From NCBI GenBank assembly GCA_963749035.1, contig CAVVKW010000005.1:248001-312000 (forward strand): a DNA stretch of 64,000 nt. The letters are read 5' to 3'. This DNA comes from CAVVKW01 sp963749035 (GTDB lineage: Bacteria > Verrucomicrobiota > Verrucomicrobiia > Chthoniobacterales > JAATET01). Numbering within the stretch: position 1 is the first letter of the stretch; the number at the start of each line of letters is the position of its first letter. Under the pieces are notes generated by a model, which worked only from the letters and a program-made list of their open reading frames with translations, did no database searches and was not told the DNA's origin. Position numbers and translations under genes: made by a program. This document shows positions 34,398-43,727 of this stretch, piece by piece.

Positions 34398-36052
34398 CCA
34401 CGGCGAACCCGTCTAACAAGGTGGCGACCGCCAGACCGGTCGTCGATCGCCGCGGCATCGTTTCGAAGCTCTGGCCGTGGGCGGCGGCGGTCGTCAGTGC
34501 CTTGATGCTCGCCGCGGCGTATCCGCCGTTCGAGCAGGCTTGGCTTTGTTGGTTGGCGTTCACGCCGTTGATCTGCGCGATCTGGTTCGCGCCGCGGGGG
34601 GCGAAAACCAACACCTTGCGGGCCGCCGCGATCGGCTATCTCTGGGGGCTCATTTTCTTCGCGATCACGTTCAGTTGGATCACGGAAGTAACCGGCGGTG
34701 GCTGGGTGGTGCTCTCGCTTTACTTCGCCCTTTATCCTGCGGCTTGGACGGCTTACCTCGCGGTGATGATTCCCCGTGGTAAGGCACGGGACGCGTCCTT
34801 CCTGCTTTCCGGACGGAACCTGGGCGTCACCGTCGCCGCTTCCGGCGCGTGGGTTGGGCTCGAGTGGGTGCGCGGCACGCTCTTCAGCGGCTTTGGTTGG
34901 AACAACGTCGGGACTGCGCTCTTCGAGCACATCGCGCTGATCCAGATCGCGGATCTGACCGGCGTCGGCGGGATTTCGTTTCTCGTCGTCGCCGCGAATC
35001 TCATGGCGGTGATCACGGTGCGTCGACTCACGCTCGAGGTCGGGCGGACGCGGCTGCGACCGCACTACGATTTCACGCTCACGGTCGGGCTCATCGCGGT
35101 CGCCTTCAGCTACGGCGTTCACCACTATTACGCTGACGTTCCCGGCGAGACGGCCACGGTCAGAATCTCTGCCGTGCAGGCGAATATCCCGCAGGACCAA
35201 AAGTGGGACGAGGCCTTCGAGCGCAAGATTCTCGACACTTACCAGCGGCTGACCGACCTCGCCTTGATCTCCGAGCCCAACCTTCTCATCTGGCCCGAAG
35301 CGGCGACCCCGCGGCCGTTGTTACTCGACGACGACATGAAGGCGGAGGTCGCGAAGGTCATGAAGAAATTTCACGGTGATTTCCTCCTCGGCACGATCAA
35401 TTACGACCACGTCGGCGCCTACAATGCCGCCGTGGCGCTCGCGCCGTCCGGTGCCCACCAGCTTTACTACAAGATGCACCTCGTTCCATTCGGCGAGTTT
35501 ATCCCGTTCCGGCACACCTTCCCGCTCTTCGCGTGGATCGTCGGGAATCAGGTCCCCGGCGATTTCACCGCGGGCACGGAGCCGGTCGTCTTCACTCTTC
35601 GCACCTGGCCAATTAAGATCGCGCCGCTCATCTGCTTCGAGGACACCGTCGGAGATCTGACCCGCCAATTCGCCCTCCGCGGTGCCGAGCTTTTGGTCAC
35701 GATCACGAACGACGCGTGGTTCCGCCGCAGTGAGGGGTCGCGTCAGCATTTTGCCAACTCCGTGTTCCGCGCTGCCGAGACGAAGCTTCCCCTCGTGCGA
35801 GGTGCCAATACCGGCGTGACGTGCGTGATCGATCGACTGGGGCGAGTCACCAACGTTCTCTCCGATCCCGAGACGGGGAGCACGTTCACCGAGGGCGTGC
35901 TGACCGACACGATCGAGGTCCCCGTCGAACCCCCCCTCACGTTTTACACCCGCTACGGAGAATTGTTTTCGATCGTTTGCTTCTTCGGCGCACTGCTGAC
36001 GTTGCGGACGAGCTTGGTTCGCTACCGCGCGAGCACATTTTCAGAATCTTAA
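34394..36052 (+). CDS. lnt: apolipoprotein N-acyltransferase
   Basis: 552 residues. N-terminal membrane helices (about 15-240) precede the nitrilase-like domain. The catalytic triad is visible: Glu in LLIWPEAATPRPL (about 302), Lys in LYYKMHLVPFGEFIPF (about 360) and Cys in IAPLICFEDTVGDL (about 416). It adds the third acyl chain to lipoproteins in the inner membrane. A C-terminal helix (FSIVCFFGALLTL) closes the protein. Confidence 0.95.
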   Translation: MTTANPSNKVATARPVVDRRGIVSKLWPWAAAVVSALMLAAAYPPFEQAWLCWLAFTPLICAIWFAPRGAKTNTLRAAAIGYLWGLIFFAITFSWITEVTGGGWVVLSLYFALYPAAWTAYLAVMIPRGKARDASFLLSGRNLGVTVAASGAWVGLEWVRGTLFSGFGWNNVGTALFEHIALIQIADLTGVGGISFLVVAANLMAVITVRRLTLEVGRTRLRPHYDFTLTVGLIAVAFSYGVHHYYADVPGETATVRISAVQANIPQDQKWDEAFERKILDTYQRLTDLALISEPNLLIWPEAATPRPLLLDDDMKAEVAKVMKKFHGDFLLGTINYDHVGAYNAAVALAPSGAHQLYYKMHLVPFGEFIPFRHTFPLFAWIVGNQVPGDFTAGTEPVVFTLRTWPIKIAPLICFEDTVGDLTRQFALRGAELLVTITNDAWFRRSEGSRQHFANSVFRAAETKLPLVRGANTGVTCVIDRLGRVTNVLSDPETGSTFTEGVLTDTIEVPVEPPLTFYTRYGELFSIVCFFGALLTLRTSLVRYRASTFSES

Positions 36053-36091
36053 AGTCGTCAACTTCCGCCGCCTCCGCCACACTCCGCGCCA

Positions 36092-36322
36092 ATGAAAGCC
36101 CTGGTCACCGTCATGCCCAAGCCCACCGTCCTCGATCCACAAGGAGCCGCCCTCGTCCCCGCCATGGAGCACCACGGCATCCCGGGAGTCGGCCGGATCC
36201 GCGTCGGCAAGCTCATCGAGATCGACCTCGGCGAGTTCGACGAAAACCGGCTTCACGAAGTCTGTCGCGACCTCCTCTCGAACCCCGTGATCGAGGATTA
36301 CACCCTGGAAATAGTCGATTAA
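36092..36322 (+). CDS. purS: phosphoribosylformylglycinamidine synthase subunit PurS
   Basis: 76 residues. KPTVLDPQGAALVPAMEHHG and RIRVGKLIEIDL are the PurS signatures. It bridges PurQ and the small-type PurL in the FGAM synthase complex. First gene of purS-purQ-purL. Confidence 0.96.
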   Translation: MKALVTVMPKPTVLDPQGAALVPAMEHHGIPGVGRIRVGKLIEIDLGEFDENRLHEVCRDLLSNPVIEDYTLEIVD

Positions 36323-36343
36323 TGGCAGAGCGAATACGCTCCG

Positions 36344-36378
36344 AAATTAATCTGCGTCCCTCTGCTTAACCTGCGGAC
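36344..36378. repeat. dispersed repeat (CTGCGTCCCTCTG type)
   Basis: The stretch AATCTGCGTCCCTCTG..TTAACCTGCGGAC lies between purS and purQ. The same unit, inverted, occurs inside the czcB-like coding sequence at 63456-63487. Confidence 0.6.
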
Positions 36379-36390
36379 GAACAGCACTTC

Positions 36391-37071
36391 ATGAAAATCG
36401 TCACTCTCCAATTTCCCGGCTCGAATTGCGATCAGGACTGCGTCCGCGCGCTCGAGTCAATCGAGGGACTCAACGTCGACCTGCTCTGGCACAAGGAAGA
36501 GTCCCTGGGCGGCGCGGACGTGGTCATCGTCCCCGGCGGATTCTCCTACGGCGACTACCTGCGGTGCGGAGCCATCGCGCAGTTCTCGCCGGTGATGGCT
36601 GCCGTCAAAGCTCACGCCGAGGCGGGGGGACGCGTCATCGGGATCTGCAATGGCTTCCAGATTCTTTGCGAGACCGGACTTCTCCCCGGAGCGCTCGTCC
36701 GCAACCGCGACCTGCACTTCATCTGCGAGCACGTCCACGTCCGTGCCGAACTCCACGACACCCCGTTCACCAAAACCCTGAAGACCGGCGAGGTCCTCCG
36801 CCTGCCGATCGCGCACGGCGAGGGCTGCTACTTCGCCGACACCGACACGTTGGACGAACTGGATCACAACGGCCAAGTCGTCTTCCGCTACTGCGACGAG
36901 CGCGGCCGGACGACCGACGCTGCGAACCCAAACGGTTCCTGCCGCAACATCGCCGGCATCACAAATCGCGAGCGCAACGTTTTCGGCCTCATGCCGCACC
37001 CCGAGCGGGCCTGCGACGAGACGTTGGGAAGCACCGACGGTCTCGCCATTTTCGAAAGCCTGTTGCTATGA
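36391..37071 (+). CDS. purQ: phosphoribosylformylglycinamidine synthase subunit PurQ
   Basis: 226 residues, class I glutamine amidotransferase. FPGSNCDQDCVRALE at the start, VPGGFSYGDYLRCGA, the nucleophile Cys in GGRVIGICNGFQILCETG (about 86) and His/Glu in FGLMPHPERAC (about 205-207) complete the catalytic set. It supplies ammonia to PurL. Confidence 0.97.
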   Translation: MKIVTLQFPGSNCDQDCVRALESIEGLNVDLLWHKEESLGGADVVIVPGGFSYGDYLRCGAIAQFSPVMAAVKAHAEAGGRVIGICNGFQILCETGLLPGALVRNRDLHFICEHVHVRAELHDTPFTKTLKTGEVLRLPIAHGEGCYFADTDTLDELDHNGQVVFRYCDERGRTTDAANPNGSCRNIAGITNRERNVFGLMPHPERACDETLGSTDGLAIFESLLL

Positions 37072-37072
37072 G

Positions 37073-37192
37073 ATTTTCACGCGAAGGCGCGAAGGCGCAA
37101 AGCCATGCAGATACCGTTGTCTCACGCCGAGCCGCAGAGGCGCAGAGATACGGAGTGAATCTCAAATTTCTCTGCGGCTCTGCGTGAAAAAA
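37073..37192. repeat. dispersed palindromic repeat (GCAGAGGCGCAGAG type)
   Basis: TTTTCACGCGAAGGCGCGAAGG and CTCACGCCGAGCCGCAGAGG are followed by the inverted arm CTCTGCGGCTCTGCGTGAAA. It fills the purQ-purL gap and could fold into a long hairpin in the purine operon mRNA. Confidence 0.75.
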
Positions 37193-37197
37193 TCACC

Positions 37198-39477
37198 ATG
37201 ATTCAAGATCCCGAAATCACCTCTGAGGTCATCGCCAAGCACGGCATCACGCCGGACGAATACGAACGCATCCAGCAGATCCTCGGACGCGACCCGAATT
37301 TCACCGAGCTCGGCGTCTTCTCCGTGATGTGGAGCGAGCATTGCTCCTACAAGAATTCGAAACTCGAGCTGAAAAAATTCCCGACCACGGGCGACCGCGT
37401 GCTCGTGAAAGCGGGCGAGGAAAACGCCGGCGTGATCGACATTGGCGATGGTTGGGCCATCGCGTTCAAGATGGAGAGCCACAACCACCCGAGTGCCGTC
37501 GAGCCGTTCCAGGGTGCGGCCACCGGCGTCGGCGGCATCATCCGCGACATCTTCACGATGGGCGCGCGGCCCGTCTTCTCGATGAACTCCCTCCGCTTCG
37601 GCCCGATCGGCGAATCGCCGACCACCTCGGCATCCGCCGCAGCGACGAACCGACGACTCTTCGCCGGTGTCGTCTCCGGGATTGCGCACTACGGAAACTG
37701 CATCGGTATTCCGACCGTCGGCGGGGAGATCTACTTCGACGAAACCTACGCCGGCAATCCGCTGGTGAACGTCTTTAACCTCGGCGTTCTCCGACACGAC
37801 CAGATCGCCCGGGGCGGCGCCGTTGGCATCGGAAATCCGGTGTTTTACGTCGGCGCAGAAACTGGCCGCGACGGTTTGGCCGGGGCGGCCTTCGCGTCGC
37901 GGGAGCTGACCGAAGAGAGCAAGGAAGACCGGCCCGCCGTTCAGGTCGGCGATCCATTCCGCGAGAAGTTGCTCCTCGAAGCCTGTCTCGAACTTCTTGC
38001 GTCCGGCTGCGTGGCGGGCATCCAGGACATGGGTGCCGCTGGTCTCACCTGTTCGACCTGCGAGACGGCGTCCCGCGGCGGCACCGGCGTCGAGGTCGAT
38101 CTCGACCTCGTTCCGAAGCGCGAGACGGGAATGACGCCCTACGAGATCCTCCTCAGCGAGAGCCAGGAGCGGATGCTCGTCATCGTTAAAAAAGGTCAGG
38201 AGCAAACGGTCCGCGACATCTTCGAAAAATGGGATCTCCCGCACGCGCACGTCGGCGAGGTGAAGGACGACGGGATGATGCGGATCAAGGTCGGCGACGA
38301 GACGGTGGTCGAAATTCCCGCCCGCCAGCTCGCCGACGAAGCTCCGCTCTACGCTCGCGAAGCCGCCGAGAAAACGAACGATTACTCAGCTTTTCCAACC
38401 GAGCTGAAAGAAATTCTCTCCAGTTCGTCCGCCACGGCCGCCGACGCTTTGCCGGCCCTGCTGGCCGACCCGAGCATCACGAGTAAACGCTGGGTCTGGC
38501 GGCAATACGACCACATGGTCCGCCTCGGCGCGACCGTCCTCCCCGGCTCCGACGCCGCCGTTTTTCACGTTCGCGAATGCGACAAAATTCTTGCCGCCAG
38601 CACGGACTGCAACGCGATCTACTGCCGACAAGACCCCCGCGAAGGGGCGCGAATCGCCATCGCCGAGTGTGCGCGCAACCTCGCGTGTTCGGGCGCCGTG
38701 CCGCTGGCCGTGACCGATAACCTGAACTTCGGAAATCCCCACAAACCCGAGAATTTCCTCCAGATCCGCGAGGCGATCGAGGGATTGGCCGAAGGCTGTC
38801 GCGCTTTCGACGCGCCGGTGACCGGCGGCAACGTCAGTCTCTACAACGAATCCCCGGCGGGCGCGATTGACCCGACGCCGACCGTCGGCATGGTCGGCCT
38901 GATCGCCAACGCGGCGCACGTGACCACTCAGTCCTTCAAGCGGGCGGGCGACGTGATCATCCTGCTCGGTGACCTCGTCGAAGAAACATCGGCGCAGGGC
39001 CTCGGGGCCAGTCATTATCTGAAGGTGCTCCACCGGAGAAAAGCCGGACCGCCTCCGGCGATGGACTACGACAAGGAACTCGCGCTGCACGATGCCCTTC
39101 GCGGACTGATCGCTGACGGATTCGTCACGAGTGCTCACGACTGTTCGGAAGGCGGGATTGCGGTCGCGTTGGCTGAGAGTTGCCTGAGCGCGGAGAACGC
39201 GCCGTTAGGCGCGAGCGTCGAGCTGGCCACGAGCCAACCGCCGCTCGTCGCGCTCTACAACGAATCCCAAAGTCGCGTCGTGATCAGCGTCGCGGCGGAG
39301 AACGTCGCAGCCGTCCTCGAAACGTCATCGTCACGCGGCGTTCCTGCCGTTCAAATTGGCACCGTGACCGCCGACCCGACGCTCGACGTGAGCATTGCCG
39401 CCGACAAATTCAGTTGGCCGCTCGCCGAGCTCCATCGCGCTTGGGCGGATACGCTCGGTGATTTGATGAAGGATTGA
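37198..39477 (+). CDS. purL: phosphoribosylformylglycinamidine synthase subunit PurL (small type)
   Basis: 759 residues, small-type PurL that needs PurS and PurQ. EHCSYKNSKLELKKFPT near the N-terminus, AIAFKMESHNHPSAVEPFQG, the ATP-binding DMGAAGLTCSTCE and the second AIRS-like half (ALHDALRGLIADGFVTSAHD) are all present. Catalyses ATP-dependent FGAM formation. The stop lies 7 bp from the convergent antiporter stop. Confidence 0.97.
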   Translation: MIQDPEITSEVIAKHGITPDEYERIQQILGRDPNFTELGVFSVMWSEHCSYKNSKLELKKFPTTGDRVLVKAGEENAGVIDIGDGWAIAFKMESHNHPSAVEPFQGAATGVGGIIRDIFTMGARPVFSMNSLRFGPIGESPTTSASAAATNRRLFAGVVSGIAHYGNCIGIPTVGGEIYFDETYAGNPLVNVFNLGVLRHDQIARGGAVGIGNPVFYVGAETGRDGLAGAAFASRELTEESKEDRPAVQVGDPFREKLLLEACLELLASGCVAGIQDMGAAGLTCSTCETASRGGTGVEVDLDLVPKRETGMTPYEILLSESQERMLVIVKKGQEQTVRDIFEKWDLPHAHVGEVKDDGMMRIKVGDETVVEIPARQLADEAPLYAREAAEKTNDYSAFPTELKEILSSSSATAADALPALLADPSITSKRWVWRQYDHMVRLGATVLPGSDAAVFHVRECDKILAASTDCNAIYCRQDPREGARIAIAECARNLACSGAVPLAVTDNLNFGNPHKPENFLQIREAIEGLAEGCRAFDAPVTGGNVSLYNESPAGAIDPTPTVGMVGLIANAAHVTTQSFKRAGDVIILLGDLVEETSAQGLGASHYLKVLHRRKAGPPPAMDYDKELALHDALRGLIADGFVTSAHDCSEGGIAVALAESCLSAENAPLGASVELATSQPPLVALYNESQSRVVISVAAENVAAVLETSSSRGVPAVQIGTVTADPTLDVSIAADKFSWPLAELHRAWADTLGDLMKD

Positions 39478-39484
39478 TATTCCC

Positions 39485-41110
39485 TCAGGCGCTCTCCGTC
39501 GGGCGGCGAAAGGTGCTGTCGAGATCCGGCCTTTGTTGGTGGAAGACTCGTGAAATGTGGTGGGCAAACCCGGTGCCCGCCTCGGTGTAGAGATTGAAAG
39601 CCGTATCCACGCCGACGGAGCGAAGTTCGCGGACTTCGTCGTCGAACTTCCCGGTCGCAGCGACGACGCCCTCGTAGTTCAGTCGCTGGAGAGTTTCCGC
39701 GGCGTGCAGGTTCACGGTGTGCTTGGGCATGGCGAGCACGACGAGTTCAAAGGGATTGGCCCGGGTCCGGACCTGGGTCCAGAAGTCCGCGTCGGTCGCG
39801 TCGGCGAGCACGACGTTGCGGCCCAGCTCGCTGTGACGTTCCACCGCGGCAGGGTCGCGGTCGAAGGCGATGACCCGGCCCGGATACTGCCGGTCGAGTG
39901 ACCCGTAGGCCGACTGGCCGACGCGGCCCATCCCGAAGATCGCGACCTGCTCGCCCCGATCTGGAACGAGGATGTCGTCCGGGTGACGGCCCGACGTTTC
40001 GAGCGGATGGAGACGGTGAGCGAACTTTTCGTAGAGTGCCTCGGCGATCCGGTTGAGTGGCGCGGCCAACAGAAAGCTCAGTGCCAGCGCGATGGCCACG
40101 ACGGTAAGCCACTCGGCGCCGATCCATTCCTTCTTCACGCCGACCGCCATGACGATGAGCCCGAACTCGCTGTAGGTCGTCAATGCCAGGCCACTCATCC
40201 ACGCCGTGCGGGCGCGGAGGTGGAACCGGGTCAGAAGCGCGAGAAACAGCGCACCCTTGAGCGGCACGAGAAGTGTGAGGCCGATGGCAACGAGCAGTCC
40301 GGCGAAGTCCGGCAGACCTTTGAGCCCGATGTTGAGGAAAAATCCAATCAGGAGAATGTCGATGATCGAGCCAAGGGATTTGCCCAGCTCCTTGGCCTTG
40401 GGGTGTTGGCCAATGAGAATGCCCACGAACAGCGCGCCGAGGTCAGCCTTGAGACCGACGACGTCGAACCCCTGAGCACCGGCGACGAGTGCGAAGAAGA
40501 GTCCGCAGAGCGTGATTAACTCGCCGTGCCCGCATCGCGAAAGCATCCATCCCATCACGGGACGCAGAAGCAACAACGCCGCGAGCACCGGGATGGCCCA
40601 GAACGACGGAACCTTTCCGCTGGAAATGGTCAGAAAAATGACCGCCAGCAGGTCCTGCATGATGAGAACGCCGATGGCGATGCGACCGTGGAGGGAGCCG
40701 AGTTCGCCATTTTCCTCGAGGGATTTGACCGCGAAGACCGTGCTGGAGAAGCTGAGCGCGAAGGCGATGAGCGCGGCGGTGCCCCAACTCAGGTCTTGGA
40801 TGAGAGGAAGGCCCAACGCGGCGAGGCCGATCAGGAGCAACGTCACGAAGCCGACCGTAATGGCGGCGTGAACGGAAGTGCCCGCCCAGATCTCGGGGCG
40901 GAGGAGCGAGCGGACGCGCAGCTTCAGTCCGATGGAAAAGAGCATCAGCGTGACGCCAAGGTCGGCGAGAAAATCAAGTGAAGCTCCGCCCGTTTTCCCG
41001 AATGCACCGAGCACAAAACCCGCTAAGAGGAAGCCGACGAGCGGGGGGAGGCGGAGTTGCTGAGCGATGAGCCCGAACAAAAACGCGATGGCGATCAACA
41101 ATCCGTCCAT
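39485..41110 (-). CDS. CPA2-family cation:proton antiporter with TrkA-N domain (KefB/YbaL-like)
   Basis: 541 residues. About twelve membrane helices (LPPLVGFLLAGFVLG, FSSTVFAVKSLEENGELGS, VGLKADLGALFVGILIGQHP) followed by a Rossmann RCK domain starting EQVAIFGMGRVGQSAYGSL (about residue 395) and VVLADATDADFW. It would exchange K+ or Na+ for H+ under nucleotide or redox control. No ancillary kefG-like gene is present. Confidence 0.9.
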   Translation of the reverse strand: MDGLLIAIAFLFGLIAQQLRLPPLVGFLLAGFVLGAFGKTGGASLDFLADLGVTLMLFSIGLKLRVRSLLRPEIWAGTSVHAAITVGFVTLLLIGLAALGLPLIQDLSWGTAALIAFALSFSSTVFAVKSLEENGELGSLHGRIAIGVLIMQDLLAVIFLTISSGKVPSFWAIPVLAALLLLRPVMGWMLSRCGHGELITLCGLFFALVAGAQGFDVVGLKADLGALFVGILIGQHPKAKELGKSLGSIIDILLIGFFLNIGLKGLPDFAGLLVAIGLTLLVPLKGALFLALLTRFHLRARTAWMSGLALTTYSEFGLIVMAVGVKKEWIGAEWLTVVAIALALSFLLAAPLNRIAEALYEKFAHRLHPLETSGRHPDDILVPDRGEQVAIFGMGRVGQSAYGSLDRQYPGRVIAFDRDPAAVERHSELGRNVVLADATDADFWTQVRTRANPFELVVLAMPKHTVNLHAAETLQRLNYEGVVAATGKFDDEVRELRSVGVDTAFNLYTEAGTGFAHHISRVFHQQRPDLDSTFRRPTESA

Positions 41111-41234
41111 GAAAAGAGGGCAGAGTTAAGCAGATGCAGTGCCGAGCGTCGCCCTTCGTCCTTTGTGTCCCGGCTCGGAGGATTCCGGCGATGAAATCCG
41201 GGCGGACGCCGCCGGACTCAACGAATGACTTTTT

Positions 41235-42305
41235 TCACGAGCAGCTGGAGGCGACCGAGTTTTTAGCGAGGGCAACGATTTCCTCACCGTCGGTCAGGCC
41301 GTCGATGAAGCGTCGCGGGATCGCGCTCAGACCGGCCTGGGCCCCGACCAGCGCGCCGGTGAGGCAGGCTCGCGACATGTTCTGACCGCCGCCGTTGATC
41401 GCGTGCAGCACGGCGCTTTCGAAATCAGCGGGGAATTGCGCGGCCAGGTAGTAGGCAGCCGGGAGGACAAAATTTATCGCGCACGATTGCCCGTAAACGA
41501 TCGCCACCTTCCACGCGGGCTCGATCTGGATGTCCGGGTCGTTCGCAGTTTCCGCGATCCACGACGGCAGCAGCAGCGCGTCGGGGGAGGCGAAGCCGAG
41601 AGGGGGCGATTTTACGTCTGCGGCGGCGATGGACGTCTTCGCGACGAAGGGCACTTCGCCGCTTCGCACGGTCTTCATGAGTTTCTGCGAGATCGAATCA
41701 TCGAACGCTTCACCGCGAATGAGGGCCGCAAGTAGCAGAGCGAAGGCGACGCAATGCTGCACGACGAGCGAGTCGTTTTGCGCGAGTTCGGTGTTGGTCC
41801 TGGCCAGCTGGGCCAGTTGGCCGGGGTCGTTGGCGTAAACGGCCGCGAGAATGCTGATCCGCTCGGCGGCCTCGGACGTGTCCGCGTTGCCCGCCGCTTC
41901 CCTCCACGGTTTGCCGTCTTCCCGACGATTTTTCCACACCTGGCGGATGGAATAATTCGTGAATCCTCCCGGCCCCGCTTTCGCTTCGCCGTTGAGTGCT
42001 GGGAGTAACTCGCCATCGAGCACGCGGGTGAACGCGTCTTCGTCGTAGCCGCCATTCTCGGCAATGGAGCGGAGCAGCAACTTCATGATGAGGCCCGTCT
42101 GCGACAGGTCGCCCGCGGAGAGTCCGTCGTGGTAGCGGCCCGGCTTCGGCGTTGTGTAGCCGTCGATCCACGGGCCGTAGTCCGCCCGCTGTTCGTCGAG
42201 GTCGTAATACCAGTGGCAGCCGACGCCGAGCGCGTCGCCGATGAATGCGCCGACGATACAGCCCGCGGCGCGGTCGGCGATTTCCGGAGAATGGGGAGTC
42301 GTCAT
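41235..42305 (-). CDS. ADP-ribosylglycohydrolase family protein
   Basis: 356 residues. GCIVGAFIGDALGVGCHWYY (about 12-31) carries the GDALG metal-site motif; LSAGDLSQTGLIMKLLLRS and HAINGGGQNMSRACLTGALV provide the remaining acidic or polar residues expected near the second magnesium (the usual GDxDT is here GGGQN, so one ligand set is altered). It could remove ADP-ribose from proteins or act on another N-glycoside. Confidence 0.85.
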   Translation of the reverse strand: MTTPHSPEIADRAAGCIVGAFIGDALGVGCHWYYDLDEQRADYGPWIDGYTTPKPGRYHDGLSAGDLSQTGLIMKLLLRSIAENGGYDEDAFTRVLDGELLPALNGEAKAGPGGFTNYSIRQVWKNRREDGKPWREAAGNADTSEAAERISILAAVYANDPGQLAQLARTNTELAQNDSLVVQHCVAFALLLAALIRGEAFDDSISQKLMKTVRSGEVPFVAKTSIAAADVKSPPLGFASPDALLLPSWIAETANDPDIQIEPAWKVAIVYGQSCAINFVLPAAYYLAAQFPADFESAVLHAINGGGQNMSRACLTGALVGAQAGLSAIPRRFIDGLTDGEEIVALAKNSVASSCS

Positions 42306-42374
42306 GCAAAAGGATTCGACGGTCGGACGAGGTTGGACGCCGATCGGCGGCGCGGATCATCCGAGGCTCAACGA

Positions 42375-43070
42375 TCAGATCGAAATACCGAGGAGTTTTC
42401 CGACCAGCGCGGTGATGGCCATCGCGAGTGATCCCCAGAAGCAGACGCGGATCGCTCCGCGCAGCGGCGACGCTCCACCGGCGATCGCGGCGACGGCTCC
42501 CAAGGCACCAAGTAGCGCGACGGCGACAAGCGGAACCAACCAAAGCACCCACGAAGTGGGGGCCGTCGCGGCGGTCGCGACCGGAACGGCGGCGCCGAGG
42601 GAAAACGCGATCGCGGACCAGACGGCTGCCTGAATGGGCCGGGCGCCGAGTTCGGCGGTGATGCCGAGTTCGTCGCGGGCGTGAGCACCGAGGGCATCGT
42701 GCTCCATGAGTTGACGGGCAACCTCGCGGGAGAGGTCGGTTTCCAAGCCGCGGTTGCGGTAGATCTCTGCGAGTTCCTCTTCCTCCTCCGCCCGGTTGGT
42801 GGCGATGGCATCCGCTTCCATTTTGAGGTCCGCGCGTTCCGTATCCTGCTGACTTTTCACCGACACGTATTCGCCGGCGGCCATCGACATCGCGCCGGCG
42901 ACGAGGCCAGCCGCGCCAGCGAGGAGGATGGTGCTGCTGGAAGCCTCGCCCGCCGCGACCCCGACGATCAGGCTTGCCGTGGAAACGATGCCGTCGTTGG
43001 CCCCCATCACCGCCGCCCGCAACGAGCCCGAGCGATTGATGCGGTGGTGTTCAGCGTGGGGAGCGGTCAT
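42375..43070 (-). CDS. VIT1/CCC1-family iron/manganese transporter
   Basis: 231 residues from ATG 43070; the frame open to 43241 has a basic non-homologous leader and is rejected. SLRAAVMGANDGIVSTASLI is the family's first-helix signature, followed by AGAMSMAAGEYVSVKSQQD, a charged metal-binding cytoplasmic segment (NRAEEEEELAEIYRNRGL) and three C-terminal helices. It exports or sequesters Fe2+/Mn2+. Confidence 0.92.
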   Translation of the reverse strand: MTAPHAEHHRINRSGSLRAAVMGANDGIVSTASLIVGVAAGEASSSTILLAGAAGLVAGAMSMAAGEYVSVKSQQDTERADLKMEADAIATNRAEEEEELAEIYRNRGLETDLSREVARQLMEHDALGAHARDELGITAELGARPIQAAVWSAIAFSLGAAVPVATAATAPTSWVLWLVPLVAVALLGALGAVAAIAGGASPLRGAIRVCFWGSLAMAITALVGKLLGISI

Positions 43071-43203
43071 CTGGAGTTCGGTTGGTGTCGTGAAAAATTT
43101 CACGGTGGAGAGCCGTGGCTTGCGTCGGTTGCGAGGGTGCCGCCGGTGTCGACACCGGCGTGGTAGAAGTAGAAAATCTCGTTGGAACGGGTCCGAGACA
43201 CAA

Positions 43204-43465
43204 TCACGGATGGCTTGCTGGATCGAAGTGGCGTTCGACATCCAATTCGTCAGCGAGCTGGTTCAACCTCAAGGGGATCGACGACGGACTGGTAGCCAGA
43301 TTCGTGAGCGATGATGCGGAATGCCGTTCGATTGAACAGCGGGTTAAGTCCAAGACCTATATGAAGTGCCTTGTTGACGACTTCGTGAAAGCTCCCGCGA
43401 CCAGACGACGCTTCTCTTTCGAACTTGTGGGCAAGGTCGGGATCGAGCGTCAGGGTGATCCGCAT
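43204..43465 (-). pseudogene. VapB-type antitoxin gene with a frameshift
   Basis: From ATG 43465 the product begins MRITLTLDPDLAHKFEREAS, a type II antitoxin N-terminus, and continues FHEVVNKALHIGLGLNP. The frame stops at 43250, but the next frame continues RLNQLADELDVERHFDPA and stops at 43204; that is the standard antitoxin C-terminus. One inserted or lost base near 43265 restores a full reading frame of about 87 codons. No PIN toxin follows, since the VIT gene begins at once. Either a dead orphan antitoxin or a sequence error. Confidence 0.6.
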
Positions 43466-43727
43466 GCTCTGAATCACACTTCAGAAATCGTTGATGTCAA
43501 TCCGCGACGGCAAGGGGTGCGGACTCAACGGGGGTGGTAATTTGCGGGGAAGGCACCCTCCTCGGTAGCCAGTTCCCGGAACGCCACAATTGAGTAAGCG
43601 GATCACATTTTGCGTGGGAATGACCGCGAGATACCGGTAGAACGCGCTCTTATCGAGATGAGCTGGCCCCCGACTGAATCCTCTCCCAGCAGCGCTAGCC
43701 ACTGGTGTGGAGCGGCCCCTTAGTCTG
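43466..43727. other. gap between the antitoxin remnant and hsdR
   Basis: 262 bp with no supported gene; it should contain the promoter of the restriction-modification operon. No clear -35/-10 pair was recognised. Confidence 0.35.

Noticed and set aside
43265..43275. Programmed ribosomal frameshift in the antitoxin gene
   Set aside because: No slippery heptamer or downstream stimulator was evident; a simple indel is the plainer reading.
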